This document shows positions 9,269 through 18,170 of a DNA stretch of 26,852 nucleotides, one piece after another. Location of the stretch: NCBI RefSeq assembly GCF_024708915.1, contig NZ_JANJXQ010000009.1, positions 1 to 26,852 of the forward strand, in the 5' to 3' direction. Numbering within the stretch: position 1 is the stretch's first letter; every line of letters starts with the position of its first letter. The stretch comes from Thiobacillus sp. (GTDB taxonomy: Bacteria; Pseudomonadota; Gammaproteobacteria; Burkholderiales; Thiobacillaceae). The position numbers and the translations under genes were made by a program. The notes under the pieces are model-generated. The model searched no databases, had not been told where the DNA came from, and worked only from the letters and a program-made list of their open reading frames with translations.

Positions 9269-10429
9269 TCAGAATGTGTAGCTGTACATCAGCTGCCAGT
9301 TCAGCTGACTGTGGTCGATCCGCATCGTGTTGTTCATGGCGCCGGTCCCCGTCACCGACACTTCCGGCACATAGCTGAGGGCGAAGTTGAGCACGGACTG
9401 CTTGCTGAAGGCATAGCCGAAACCCGCCGTGTAGTGGTTTTCGACGATCGCCGGCCACAGGAAGCTGACATGCTGGTCGGGGATGGGGTTCTTGCCATGG
9501 TTGTAGCCCACGCGGCCGGTGAAGGCGTCGGTGAACAGGTAGGACAGGCCGAGCGACACCACCACCTGGTCGTCCCAATCCTGCTGGAAAGGCGCCACGA
9601 TCGCGCCATTCTGGTAAATGGTCACGGTGTTCATGCTGTCGCTCCACAGCACGTTTTTGACGTCGGCCGCGACCATCAGCCGGTCGTTCGCCTGCCAACT
9701 CACGCCCAGGCCCAGGGTGGCCGGCATGTCGAAGCCCTTCACTTTCCAGGCGCCGTCCTTGAGGTCGGGCAGGTTGCCGGCGGTCTGGTAGACGCCGCCG
9801 ACGGTAAGCGCCTCATTGAGTTTGTAGGTGAAGCCGAGCTTGGCCGCCAGGCTGTAGCCCTTGGCGGCGCCAGTGAAGTCGCTGCCGTCCTTGAAATTGA
9901 TCTCTTTGGAAGCAGGGCTCATGTTCAAATCGACGGCCATATCCATCCCGGCCCAGACGATATCGACGCTGCCCCCCACGTTGAAGCGGTCGTTGACGCT
10001 GTAGGCCAGCGGGAAGATCACCCGTCCCACGCTCACCTGCGCCATGTCGCCGCTGGCGTACTCGGTGCCCATGCCGCCCTGGCCGTAGATGCCGGCGCCC
10101 CAGGCCAGCTTGCCCTGCTTTTTCACATAGCCGATGGCCGGCATGTAAAAGGCATCCGCACTGGATTTGCCGATCCCCATGGAGGTGTTCACGTCGGGAC
10201 CGACAAACCCCACCATCACGTCGACACGCCTGCCGTCCGCCATCAAGCCCAGCGTGGCCGGGTTATTGGCCATGGCGGCGGTGCCGTTGTCATAGGCCAT
10301 GGACGCGCCGCCCATGCCTGCAGCGATGGGGCCGTAGCCTTCCATGAGCATGCCGTTGGTAGCCATGGCCAAACCGGGCACAGCCACGCCTACCGCGGCA
10401 AATGTGGCCGCGAGTTTATTCAGTTGCAT
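9269..10429 (-). CDS. OmpP1/FadL/TodX family outer-membrane protein
   Basis: This 386-residue outer-membrane beta-barrel belongs to the family that takes up long-chain fatty acids or other hydrophobic compounds. It has a signal peptide (about 1-23, ending LAMA). The FadL-type N-terminal plug region follows (TNGMLMEGYGPIAAGMGGAS), with the NNPATLGLM motif near residues 55-63. The rest is alternating barrel strands and the C-terminal aromatic signature QLMYSYTF used by the BAM machinery. The Shine-Dalgarno sequence AGGAGA on the minus strand precedes the ATG. The substrate cannot be told from sequence. It is divergent from the small periplasmic protein at 10748 and convergent with the lipoprotein at 8887. 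Confidence 0.88.
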   Translation of the reverse strand: MQLNKLAATFAAVGVAVPGLAMATNGMLMEGYGPIAAGMGGASMAYDNGTAAMANNPATLGLMADGRRVDVMVGFVGPDVNTSMGIGKSSADAFYMPAIGYVKKQGKLAWGAGIYGQGGMGTEYASGDMAQVSVGRVIFPLAYSVNDRFNVGGSVDIVWAGMDMAVDLNMSPASKEINFKDGSDFTGAAKGYSLAAKLGFTYKLNEALTVGGVYQTAGNLPDLKDGAWKVKGFDMPATLGLGVSWQANDRLMVAADVKNVLWSDSMNTVTIYQNGAIVAPFQQDWDDQVVVSLGLSYLFTDAFTGRVGYNHGKNPIPDQHVSFLWPAIVENHYTAGFGYAFSKQSVLNFALSYVPEVSVTGTGAMNNTMRIDHSQLNWQLMYSYTF

Positions 10430-10747
10430 CGGGGTTCTCCTAGAGATTCGCGTTATTGATTTTTTAGAAAAGTCGAAAATTCTAACTTAATTACACACCA
10501 AGCCCCCATTGCGGCCGGTCGATTTTCATGCGCGGGAGGGGACGGCTAAAGCCGGGCGCGAGGATCGCCCCGTACGTCAGGGCATATCGGCACGATTCCG
10601 CAAAACATTACCCCCTCCCGGCGTTACATTGCGTTACACCCCGTTACCGGCCCCAAACATCCCGCTTACACGGCCTCCGTACAGTGCAGTTGTCCGCTGC
10701 CGAAACACCCCGGCAGCGGCACCACCCAACCGAACAGGAGCCGCACC
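10430..10747. promoter_or_regulatory. divergent intergenic region with a three-fold direct repeat
   Basis: CGTTAC occurs at 10622-10627, 10632-10637 and 10642-10647, exactly one helical turn (10 bp) apart. The first two fall in TACATTGCGTTACA, which differs at one defined base from TACATNTNGTTACA, the E. coli RstA box as I recall it. Tandem hexamers at 10-11 bp are typical sites for OmpR/PhoB-family regulators. The array lies about 100 bp before the ATG at 10748. On the minus strand TAGAAT (10484-10479) is a possible -10 for the FadL-type gene, without a clear -35. I see no gene in this gap. Confidence 0.5.
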
Positions 10748-11152
10748 ATGAAAAGCACTCTGATGAAAACCGCCCTTGGCATTCTCGCTCTGGGCCTGAC
10801 GGCAACCAGCGCGCAGGCCGGCTGGACGCACGGCCGCGACGGACACAGACATGCCCATCAGCAAACCCGGGCATACAGCCAGCAGATCGATGCACGCCAG
10901 CAGCAGCAGATGGAACGCATCAGGAGCGGCATGCGCAGCGGGTATCTGAGCCGCAGCGAATCCCGCGAACTGATGGGTGAACAGCACAGAATCCGTGCAA
11001 TGGAACACCGGTTCCGTGCTGACGGCGTGATCGATGCGCGCGAATTCAAGCGTCTGAACCATGCCCTTGATCTCGCCAGCCACAACATCAAGGCCGAAAA
11101 ACATGGGCGCCAGGCGCGTTATGCTCACGGCCATCCGTCCCGCTTCAATTAA
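10748..11152 (+). CDS. small periplasmic helical protein, unknown function
   Basis: This 134-residue protein has a clear signal peptide (MKSTLMKTALGILALGLTATSAQA, cleavage after about 24). The mature part is charged, rich in Gln/Arg/His and strongly helical. Two related helical units can be seen, IRSGMRSGYLSRSESRELMGEQ and an offset second unit RFRADGVIDAREFKRLNHALD. It resembles a common proteobacterial family of small periplasmic proteins that I cannot name, and in general character recalls Spy/CpxP-type envelope-stress proteins; that link is only an impression. AGGAG at 10736-10740 supports the start. The upstream RstA-like direct repeats suggest control by an OmpR-family regulator. Confidence 0.75.
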   Translation: MKSTLMKTALGILALGLTATSAQAGWTHGRDGHRHAHQQTRAYSQQIDARQQQQMERIRSGMRSGYLSRSESRELMGEQHRIRAMEHRFRADGVIDAREFKRLNHALDLASHNIKAEKHGRQARYAHGHPSRFN

Positions 11153-11228
11153 GCGGGCCGGCGCCTGCCGCTACAGCACAACCGCGTTTCGCCGTTAACC
11201 CTCAATCGCATAAGCAAAGGAGCATCCC

Positions 11229-11810
11229 ATGAAGGCATCCGTCACTCTGGCCCTGGCCGCACTGCTGGCCGCCGGCCCGGCGTTGGCCGACCCACCCGGC
11301 CATGCGCCCGCGCACGGCTATCACAAGAAGCACCACGATCACGACCATGGTCACGACCGCAAGCATCACAAAAAAGCCAAGCATTACAAGGGCAAAAGCG
11401 GGGTGGCGTACGCCCACGATTACGGCATTTCGTCCGGCCGCTGCAACCGCGACGAGATCGGGGCGGTGATCGGCGGGGTCGCCGGCGCCGTCGTCGGCGG
11501 CCAGGTGGCCGGCCACGACGATCGCGTAGTCGGCATGGTGGTCGGCGGCGTGCTCGGCGCGGTGCTGGGACACGCCGTCGGCGACAGCATGGACGAGCGC
11601 GACCGCGCCTGCATGGGCCACGCGCTGGAACTGGGCCGCCCCGGCGTGCCGGTGGCATGGCGCCACGATGGCCGCGACTACCGCTTCACGCCGCGCGGCG
11701 ATGCCCGCGATGGCTGCCGCTACGCCACGCTTGCCGTCAACGGCCGCACCCCACAGGACGTGCTGGCGTGCCCGTCCGGGCGCGGCGAATGGCACTTCCG
11801 CCGCAGCTGA
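11229..11810 (+). CDS. His-rich exported protein with glycine-zipper domain
   Basis: This 193-residue exported protein has a signal peptide at about 1-20 (ALAALLAAGPALA). A His/Lys-rich stretch follows (about 30-58; HKKHHDHDHGHDRKHHKK), which could bind metal ions. Next comes a glycine-zipper two-helix membrane segment of the Rick_17kDa/Gly-zipper_2TM type (IGAVIGGVAGAVVGGQVAG and VVGMVVGGVLGAVLGHAVG, about 78-118). The C-terminal domain contains three of the protein's four Cys (C128, C158, C180), which may form a disulphide. Glycine-zipper proteins of this type usually sit at the outer membrane. AAAGGAG at 11217-11223 supports the start. The exact role is unknown, and no terminator is seen after it. 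Confidence 0.78.
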   Translation: MKASVTLALAALLAAGPALADPPGHAPAHGYHKKHHDHDHGHDRKHHKKAKHYKGKSGVAYAHDYGISSGRCNRDEIGAVIGGVAGAVVGGQVAGHDDRVVGMVVGGVLGAVLGHAVGDSMDERDRACMGHALELGRPGVPVAWRHDGRDYRFTPRGDARDGCRYATLAVNGRTPQDVLACPSGRGEWHFRRS

Positions 11811-11825
11811 CCGCCCGCGACTCAA

Positions 11826-11871
11826 GGCCAGGATGCCAAGCCTGCTAGAATGCCGGCTTTGCGTCCTGGCC
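11826..11871 (+). promoter_or_regulatory. extended -10 promoter of hemE within an inverted repeat
   Basis: TGC-TAGAAT (11843-11851) is an extended -10 element about 40 bp before the hemE ATG; no good -35 is seen. The arms GGCCAGGA (11826-11833) and TCCTGGCC (11864-11871) flank it as an 8-bp inverted repeat that could be an operator. Confidence 0.45.
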
Positions 11872-11890
11872 CTATTTTGTGGCTACAGCC

Positions 11891-12970
11891 ATGCCCGCTC
11901 TCAAGAACGATACTTTTCTGCGCGCGCTGCAGCGCCTGCCCACCGACCACACCCCGCTCTGGCTGATGCGCCAGGCCGGGCGCTACCTGCCGGAATACAA
12001 CGCGACCCGCGCGCGCGCCGGCGATTTCCTCACCCTGTGCAAGACGCCCGATCTCGCCACCGAGGTGACGCTGCAGCCGCTCGCACGCTATCCGCTCGAC
12101 GCCGCGATCCTGTTTTCCGACATCCTCACCGTGCCCGACGCCATGGGCCTCGGCCTGTACTTCGCGCAGGGCGAGGGTCCGCGCTTCGAGCGCCCGCTGC
12201 GCGACGAGTGGGAAATCCGCGACCTCTCTGCCCCCGATCCGACCGACAAGCTCGGCTACGTGATGGACGCGGTCAGAAGCATCCGCCGCGCGCTCGACGG
12301 CTCGGTGCCGCTGATCGGCTTTTCCGGCAGTCCCTACACGCTGGCCTGCTACATGGTCGAAGGCGGCAGCTCGGACGACTACCGCCACATCAAGACCATG
12401 CTCTACAGCCGCCCCGACCTGCTGCACCGCATCCTGGAAGTGAACACCCGCGCGGTGATCGACTACCTCAACGCGCAGATCGAGGCCGGCGCCCAGGCGG
12501 TAATGATTTTCGATTCCTGGGGCGGCAGTCTCACCCCGCACGCCTACAAGGAATTTTCGCTCGACTACATGGAGCGCATCGTCGCCGCCCTGATCAAGGA
12601 GCGCGAAGGCCGCCGCATCCCCAGCATCGTCTTCACCAAGGGCGGCGGCAACTGGCTGGAAGCCATGGCCGGCATCGGCGCCGATGCGGTCGGACTCGAC
12701 TGGACCATCGACATCGGCGAAGCGCGCCGCCGCGTCGGCGACAAGGTGGCGCTGCAGGGCAACCTCGACCCCTGCGCCCTGCACGGCACGCCCGACCGCA
12801 TCCGCGCCGAGGCGCATCGCATCGTCGACAGCTACGGCAACCACCCCGGCCATGTGTTCAACCTCGGCCACGGCATTTCGCAGTTCACCAACCCAGACAA
12901 CGTCAGCGTGCTGGTCGAGGCCGTGCACAGCCGCAGCCGCGCGGTGCGTGCCGCGCCCGTTTCCGCCTAG
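11891..12970 (+). CDS. hemE: uroporphyrinogen decarboxylase
   Basis: This 359-residue enzyme decarboxylates uroporphyrinogen III to coproporphyrinogen III in heme biosynthesis; it is cytosolic. Both family signatures are present: [15 protein letters not shown] near residue 23, which includes the substrate-binding Arg residues, and [17 protein letters not shown] near 143. [14 protein letters not shown] carries the conserved active-site Asp, and NLGHGI is near the C terminus. The ATG at 11891 ([14 protein letters not shown]) gives a normal length; a GTG at 11879 in the same frame is less likely. No strong Shine-Dalgarno sequence is visible. Its place before priA-argS is a common betaproteobacterial arrangement. 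Confidence 0.96.
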   Translation: MPALKNDTFLRALQRLPTDHTPLWLMRQAGRYLPEYNATRARAGDFLTLCKTPDLATEVTLQPLARYPLDAAILFSDILTVPDAMGLGLYFAQGEGPRFERPLRDEWEIRDLSAPDPTDKLGYVMDAVRSIRRALDGSVPLIGFSGSPYTLACYMVEGGSSDDYRHIKTMLYSRPDLLHRILEVNTRAVIDYLNAQIEAGAQAVMIFDSWGGSLTPHAYKEFSLDYMERIVAALIKEREGRRIPSIVFTKGGGNWLEAMAGIGADAVGLDWTIDIGEARRRVGDKVALQGNLDPCALHGTPDRIRAEAHRIVDSYGNHPGHVFNLGHGISQFTNPDNVSVLVEAVHSRSRAVRAAPVSA

Positions 12971-13037
12971 CGCCTGGGCGAACTTTTTCACCCTGCAGCG
13001 TCTTAATTTCCAGCTTTAATATTTATCGGGACCCACC

Positions 13038-13889
13038 ATGAAACGTATCTTGATCAGCCTGTTCGCCCTTTTCATCGGCTTCGGCTTCGCCGTGCACGAC
13101 GCCGAAGCCAAGCGTATGGGCGGCGGCAAATCCTTCGGCATGCAGCGCACTGCCCCGGCCAAACAGAATGCCGCGCCCACGCCGCAGCGCCAGCAGCCCG
13201 CTGCTGCGCCGACGGCCGCACCGAAGAAAAATTCCTGGATGGGGCCCATTGCCGGCCTCGCCGCAGGTCTGGGCTTGGCCGCGCTGTTCTCGCACCTGGG
13301 AATGGGCGAAGAAATGGCCAATTTCCTGATGCTGGCGCTGCTGGCGCTGGCCGCTTTCATGCTGTTCCGCTTCTTCATGCGCCGCAATGCCCCGGCCAGC
13401 GCACCCGCGATGCAGTACGCCGGCATGCCGCCCGGTGCGACGAACCCTGGTGCGCCCGCGGCCTTCGACGCCGGCCCCGCAGCACTGAGCGGCAGCGCTG
13501 CCGCGCATTCCTTCCCCCCCGGATTCGACGCCGACGCCTTCGCGCGTGAAGCCAAGCTCAACTTCATCCGTCTGCAAGCCGCCTTCGACGCCGGCAATCT
13601 GGACGACCTGCGCGCCTTCACCTCGCCCGAAATATTTGCCGAACTGTCGATGCAGCTGGCCGAGCGCGGCGACGCCGCGCAAACGACCGACGTGATGACA
13701 CTCAATGCCGAGGTGCTGGAAGCCGTCGACGAAGACAACCGCCATCTTGTCAGCGTGCGCTTCACCGGCCTCATTCGCGAGTCCGCCGATCAGGGCGCCA
13801 TGCCGCTCGACGAAGTGTGGCACCTCAGCAAACCGGCCAGCGGCCAGGGCGGCTGGGTGATTGCCGGCATTCAGCAGCAACAAAACTAG
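13038..13889 (+). CDS. Tim44-like domain membrane protein
   Basis: This 283-residue protein has a signal peptide or first membrane segment at about 1-25 (ILISLFALFIGFGFAVHDAEA). A low-complexity Gly/Gln/Ala/Pro linker follows (about 29-65), then two membrane segments (IAGLAAGLGLAALFSHLG at about 71-88 and FLMLALLALAAFMLFRFFM at about 96-114). A second Ala/Pro linker leads into a C-terminal Tim44-like domain (about 175-280) that contains FDADAFAREAKLNFIRLQAAFDAGNLDDLRAFTSPEIF and ends WVIAGIQQ. The bacterial family shares the fold of the mitochondrial import factor's C-terminal domain; its role in bacteria is unclear. It is 67 nt after hemE with a weak Shine-Dalgarno sequence. A terminator follows at 13901. 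Confidence 0.87.
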   Translation: MKRILISLFALFIGFGFAVHDAEAKRMGGGKSFGMQRTAPAKQNAAPTPQRQQPAAAPTAAPKKNSWMGPIAGLAAGLGLAALFSHLGMGEEMANFLMLALLALAAFMLFRFFMRRNAPASAPAMQYAGMPPGATNPGAPAAFDAGPAALSGSAAAHSFPPGFDADAFAREAKLNFIRLQAAFDAGNLDDLRAFTSPEIFAELSMQLAERGDAAQTTDVMTLNAEVLEAVDEDNRHLVSVRFTGLIRESADQGAMPLDEVWHLSKPASGQGGWVIAGIQQQQN

Positions 13890-13900
13890 AATAAACAAGG

Positions 13901-13938
13901 CCTTGCGCACCAGAAAGGTGCGCAAGGGGGCGCTTTTT
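13901..13938 (+). terminator. Rho-independent terminator after the Tim44-like gene
   Basis: An 11-bp perfect stem, CCTTGCGCACC (13901-13911) with GGTGCGCAAGG (13917-13927), has a 5-nt loop and is followed by GGGCGC and five T (13934-13938). Confidence 0.85.
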
Positions 13939-14227
13939 CGCTCAAAGCAGTATTACTTATGCACAGTTTTGGCGTTGGAGGGATTTTTTTGTGTCAAGCC
14001 CTTGACAGCCAAGCCTCGTTTATAAGTCCATGAAAATTAAAAACTTACTGAATTGCCTGCTTTTTAGACAGCGACGCCTGCCCGCCTGAATACGGGTGTT
14101 TGAGCGCAATCGACACGAACCACCCACACAATTATCCACAGCCTGCGTGGACAATGCGAAATAAGTCTTTTGCAACAGCCTCTTAGTAGATTTTCACAAA
14201 CATTCAACCAAGATTCACCGCTAACTC
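13939..14227. promoter_or_regulatory. priA upstream region with DnaA-box-like sites and a palindrome
   Basis: TTATGCACA (13957-13965) and TTATCCACA (14132-14140) both fit the DnaA-box consensus TTWTNCACA. The second faces an imperfect inverted copy, GTGGACAA, at 14147-14154. TGTCAAG-CC-CTTGACA (13992-14007) is a 7-bp inverted repeat around 2 bases. The region is clearly more AT-rich than its surroundings. An ATG at 14030 opens only 19 codons and has no ribosome-binding site. I see no gene in this stretch; it probably holds the priA promoter, but no convincing -35/-10 pair is visible. Confidence 0.4.
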
Positions 14228-16410
14228 ATGCCGTCCATCCTTCAGGTCGCGCTCGATACGCCGCTCCACCGGTTGTTCGATTACCGCCTGCCGGACGGCC
14301 TTGATGCGGTGCCGCCAGGCAGTCTGGTCGAAGTCCCGTTCGGCCGCACCCGCCAGGTCGGCGTCGCGCTAGGCGCGGCGGCAGACAGCGCGGTCGAGGC
14401 CGGCAAACTGCGCCATCTGATCCGCGTGCTGGACGATCGCCCCGCGCTGTCTCCCCACATCCTCCGCCTGGCGCAGTTTTGCGCCGATTATTACCACTAC
14501 CCGCTGGGCGCGATCCTGCTGGCCGCCCTGCCGCCGCGCCTGCGCAACGCCACGCCGTTCGTTGCCGCCACCCCCTGGCTGCTGCTGACCGATGCCGGGC
14601 GAGTGGCAGCGCCGCCGGCCCGTGCCAGGGCGCAACGCGCGCTGCTCGACGCCTTGCGCGCGGCACCGCAGACACGCGACCGCTTGCGCGCCCAGAAGCA
14701 AAGCCGCCACGCGGCCGCGCTGGTCGCCGCCGGCTGGGCTGCGTGGGCGCGGCTGCCGCCGCAGGCGACGGGCAGCCCGGTGGACGGCCCGCTGCCGTGC
14801 AGCCACGCTTCCCCGGCACCCGCCGCGACCGCCGAGCAGCAGGCGGCGCTCGACCGCCTGCTGCCTGCGCTCGCGCAGTTCGGCGTGCACCTGCTCCACG
14901 GCGTCACCGGCAGCGGCAAGACCGAACTGTATATGCGCCTGATCGACGCGGTACTGGCGGCGAATAAGCAGGCATTGGTGCTGATTCCCGAAATCGCCCT
15001 CACCCCGCAACTGGAACAGCATTTCCGCCGCCGCTTTCCCGGACGCAATATCGCCGCCCTGCACAGCGGCCTCGGCGAAACCGCACGCACCGAAAACTGG
15101 CTCGCCGCGCCCGGCTGCGACGTCCTGCTCGGCACCCGGCTGTCGGTGTTCGCACCCTTGCCGCGGCTGGGGCTGATCGTGGTGGACGAGGAGCACGACG
15201 GCTCGTTCAAACAGCAGGATGGACTGCGCTATTCGGCGCGCGATGTCGCCATCGCGCGCGGCAAACAGGCTGACGCGCCGGTGCTGCTCGGCTCCGCCAC
15301 GCCCTCGCTGGAAAGCTACGCCCAGGCCCTGAACGGGCGCTACCGGCTGATCGAACTGAAGCAGCGCGCCATCAGCCAGGCCCGGCTGCCGGACATCGAA
15401 CTGGTCGATCTGAAACATATCCCGCTCGACAACGGCCTCACCCGCCCCGCCTTGCAGGCGCTGGCCGACACGCTGGCGCGCGGCGAGCAGAGCCTGGTCT
15501 TCCTCAACCGGCGCGGCTACGCCCCGGCGCTGTACTGCCCGAGCTGCGCCTGGGTGTCGCCCTGCCCGCGCTGCTCGGCGCGGCTGGTGCTGCACCGTAC
15601 TGCGCACCGCCTGAAGTGCCACCACTGTGGATTCGAGACGCGCATCCCGGCCGAATGCCCGGGCTGCGGCAATCCCGATCTCAAGCCGCTCGGCCAGGGC
15701 ACGCAGCGGCTGGAGGAAACGCTGGCCGCCCTGCTGCCCGCCGCGCGTATCCGCCGCATCGACCGCGACACATGCGGCCGCGCGCCTGGGCCGAGCTCGG
15801 CGAAACGGTGCGGGCACGCGAGGTCGACATCCTGCTCGGCACCCAGATGCTGGCGAAGGGCCACGACTTTCCCGACATGACGCTGGCGCTGATCCTCGAC
15901 ACCGACGGCGCGCTCTACAGTCCGGATTTTCGCGCCACCGAACGCCTGTTCGCCCAGCTGATGCAGGTGGCGGGACGCGCCGGGCGCGCCGACAAGCCCG
16001 GCCGCGTGCTGATCCAGACCGCTTTCCCCGACCACCCGCTGTTCCGCTACCTGCAGCGCCACGACTACGCCGGCTATGCGCGCACGCTGCTGGCCGAACG
16101 CCGCCAGCTCGACCTGCCGCCGTTCACCCGCCAGGTCTTGCTGCGCGCCGAGGCGGCCACCATGGATGCCGCGCTCGCCTTCCTGCAGCGCGCCGCCGCG
16201 CTGGCGCCCGAAAGCGCCGGCGTCAGCGTGTTCAGTGCCACCCCGGCGGCGATGGCGCGCGTGGCCAACCTGGAACGCGCGCAACTCCTGATCCAGTCGA
16301 CGCAGCGCCAAGCCCTGCAGGCCTTCGTGCGCGACTGGCGGCCGCAACTCGACGGTATCCGGCCGCGCGTGGCGCACTGGTCGCTGGATATCGATCCGCT
16401 GGTGTTTTGA
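14228..16410 (+). pseudogene. priA: primosomal replication helicase PriA, interrupted by one frameshift
   Basis: PriA is the 3'-to-5' DNA helicase that restarts stalled replication forks. The first frame (14228 to about 15771) has the N-terminal DNA-binding domain, Walker A HGVTGSGKTELY, the helicase motif VVDEEHDGSFKQQDGLRYSARD and the zinc-binding cysteine pairs (CPSCAWVSPCPRC, CHHCGFETRIPAECPGC). After RIRRIDRDT the frame turns to nonsense and stops at 15880. The expected continuation (REVDILLGTQMLAKGHDFPD, then FRATERLFAQLMQVAGRAGRA) is intact one frame earlier, from about 15772 to the TGA at 16408-16410. A single missing base near 15770-15773 explains this; one extra base there would read DRDTMRP. 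Both halves are otherwise undamaged, so a sequencing or assembly error is more likely than a true dead gene. Confidence 0.9.
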
Positions 16411-16434
16411 TGCCTTGCGCGCGGCGCTTATAAT
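16407..16434 (+). promoter_or_regulatory. sigma-70 promoter of argS
   Basis: A perfect -10, TATAAT (16429-16434), lies 16 bp after TTGATG (16407-16412), a fair -35. It overlaps the priA stop. Transcription would start near 16441, giving a leader of about 55 nt. Confidence 0.65.
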
Positions 16435-16494
16435 CGCCGACTACCCATTTCCGAACACTGAGGATGCACGGCTTGCGCCCTCCTCTTTGTAATC

Positions 16495-18168
16495 ATGTCC
16501 AACACCCATCCGCTTAAAGAACAAATCGCCCTGCTGATCGGCGAAGCCCTCGAAACCGTGGCGCCCGACGCCGCGGTCAGCCTCGAAATCGAACGCCCGA
16601 AAAATCCGGCTCACGGCGATTTTTCCAGCAACGCGGCGATGCAGCTGGCGCGCCCGCTGAAGAAGAATCCGCGCGAACTGGCGCAGCTGCTCCTCACCGA
16701 ACTGCCGAAATCTCCGCTGATCGCCAGGACGGAAATCGCCGGCGCCGGCTTCATCAACTTCCATCTCGCGCCCGCCGCCTGGCACGGCCTGGTGCCGCAG
16801 ATCCGTGCGGCCGGCGCACAATTCGGCCGCGGCGACGCCGGCGCCGGCCACAAGGTGCTGGTCGAATTCGTCTCCGCCAACCCGACCGGCCCGCTGCACG
16901 TCGGCCACGGACGCCAGGCGGCGCTCGGCGACGCCATCTGCAACCTGTACGCGGCGCAGGGCTGGGGGGTGTACCGCGAGTTCTACTACAACGACGCCGG
17001 GGTGCAGATCGCCACGCTGGCCAGCAGCGTGCAGGCGCGCGCGAAAGGTCTGAAACCGGGCGACGCCGAATGGCCGGAAACGGCCTACAACGGCGACTAC
17101 ATCGCCGACATCGCGGCGGATTTTCTGGCGAAGAAAACGGTGAAGTCGGACGACCGCGAGTTCACCGCGTCGGGCAACGTCGACGATCTCGACTCGATCC
17201 GCCAGTTCGCCGTCGCCTACCTGCGCCACGAGCAGGATCTCGATCTGCAGGCCTTCGCGGTGCGCTTCGACAACTATTATCTGGAGTCGAGCCTGTACAC
17301 CGACGGCCGCGTCGAAGCGACGGTGGGCAAGCTCGTCGCCGCCGGCAAGACCTACGCGCAGGACGGCGCGCTGTGGCTCAGGACCACCGACTACGGCGAC
17401 GACAAGGACCGCGTGATGAAAAAGTCCGACGGCAGCTATACCTATTTCGTGCCGGACGTCGCCTACCACATCGCCAAGTGGGCGCGCGGCTACGAGCGCG
17501 CGATCAACATCCAGGGCACCGACCACCACGGCACCATCGCGCGGGTGCGCGCCGGCCTGCAGGCCGCCGGCGTCGGCATCCCCGAGGGCTACCCCGACTA
17601 CCTGCTGCACACCATGGTGCGCGTGATGCGCGGCGGCGAGGAGGTGAAAATCTCCAAGCGCGCCGGCAGCTACGTTACCCTGCGCGACCTCATCGAATGG
17701 ACCAGCAAGGACGCAGTGCGTTTCTTCCTGTTGAGCCGCAAGGCCGACACCGAATACATCTTCGACGTCGACCTGGCGCTCGCCCGCAACAACGACAACC
17801 CGGTGTACTACGTGCAGTATGCCCATGCCCGGATTTGCCGGGTGTTCGAGGAATGGGGCGGGCAGGCCGCCGCACTCGATGCCGCGGATCTTGCGCCGCT
17901 GACCGCACCGCACGAACTCGCGCTGCTGCAGCGCCTGGCCGAATATCCGGAAACCGTCGCCACCGCCGCGCGCGAACTGGCGCCGCACCTGCTAGTGCAT
18001 TACCTGCAAACGCTGGCGGGCGATTTCCACGCCTGGTACAACGCCGAGAAATTCCTCGTCGACAATGAGGCGACGAAACTTGCCCGCCTCGCGCTGGCCG
18101 ACGCCGCCCGCATTGCGATCGTCAACGGCCTGGCCTTGCTCGGCGTATCCGCCCCGGAGAAAATGTAA
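16495..18168 (+). CDS. argS: arginyl-tRNA synthetase
   Basis: This 557-residue class I synthetase charges tRNA-Arg. It has the N-terminal Arg-tRNA recognition domain (about 1-90, [16 protein letters not shown]). The HIGH-type motif is in [23 protein letters not shown] (HVGH near residue 138). The KMSKS-loop equivalent [12 protein letters not shown] is near 385. The C-terminal DALR anticodon-binding domain starts around 440 and includes [17 protein letters not shown]. The length matches the family. The ATG at 16495 has no visible Shine-Dalgarno sequence; the leader instead contains GAGGA and a complementary TCCTC (see findings). The stop is 2 nt before the SPOR-protein ATG, so argS is the first gene of an argS-SPOR-dsbA operon. 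Confidence 0.97.
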   Translation: MSNTHPLKEQIALLIGEALETVAPDAAVSLEIERPKNPAHGDFSSNAAMQLARPLKKNPRELAQLLLTELPKSPLIARTEIAGAGFINFHLAPAAWHGLVPQIRAAGAQFGRGDAGAGHKVLVEFVSANPTGPLHVGHGRQAALGDAICNLYAAQGWGVYREFYYNDAGVQIATLASSVQARAKGLKPGDAEWPETAYNGDYIADIAADFLAKKTVKSDDREFTASGNVDDLDSIRQFAVAYLRHEQDLDLQAFAVRFDNYYLESSLYTDGRVEATVGKLVAAGKTYAQDGALWLRTTDYGDDKDRVMKKSDGSYTYFVPDVAYHIAKWARGYERAINIQGTDHHGTIARVRAGLQAAGVGIPEGYPDYLLHTMVRVMRGGEEVKISKRAGSYVTLRDLIEWTSKDAVRFFLLSRKADTEYIFDVDLALARNNDNPVYYVQYAHARICRVFEEWGGQAAALDAADLAPLTAPHELALLQRLAEYPETVATAARELAPHLLVHYLQTLAGDFHAWYNAEKFLVDNEATKLARLALADAARIAIVNGLALLGVSAPEKM

Positions 18169-18170
18169 GC

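Noticed and set aside
10588..10602. Possible sigma-54 promoter (CGGCACGATTCCGC) before the 10748 gene
   Set aside because: The GG-to-GC step is 11 bp rather than 12, which sigma-54 does not normally tolerate.
11879..11890. GTG start for hemE
   Set aside because: The ATG at 11891 gives the usual family N terminus and length; the GTG adds four residues without a better ribosome-binding site.
13992..14007. GlrR-type site at the palindrome before priA
   Set aside because: TGTC and GACA are there but separated by 8, not 10, bases.
14002..14026. TTGACA ... TATAAG as a sigma-70 promoter of priA
   Set aside because: The spacer is only 13 bp, too short for a working promoter.
14030..14089. Leader peptide of 19 codons before priA
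   Set aside because: No Shine-Dalgarno sequence, and no codon bias or repeat of a regulatory amino acid.
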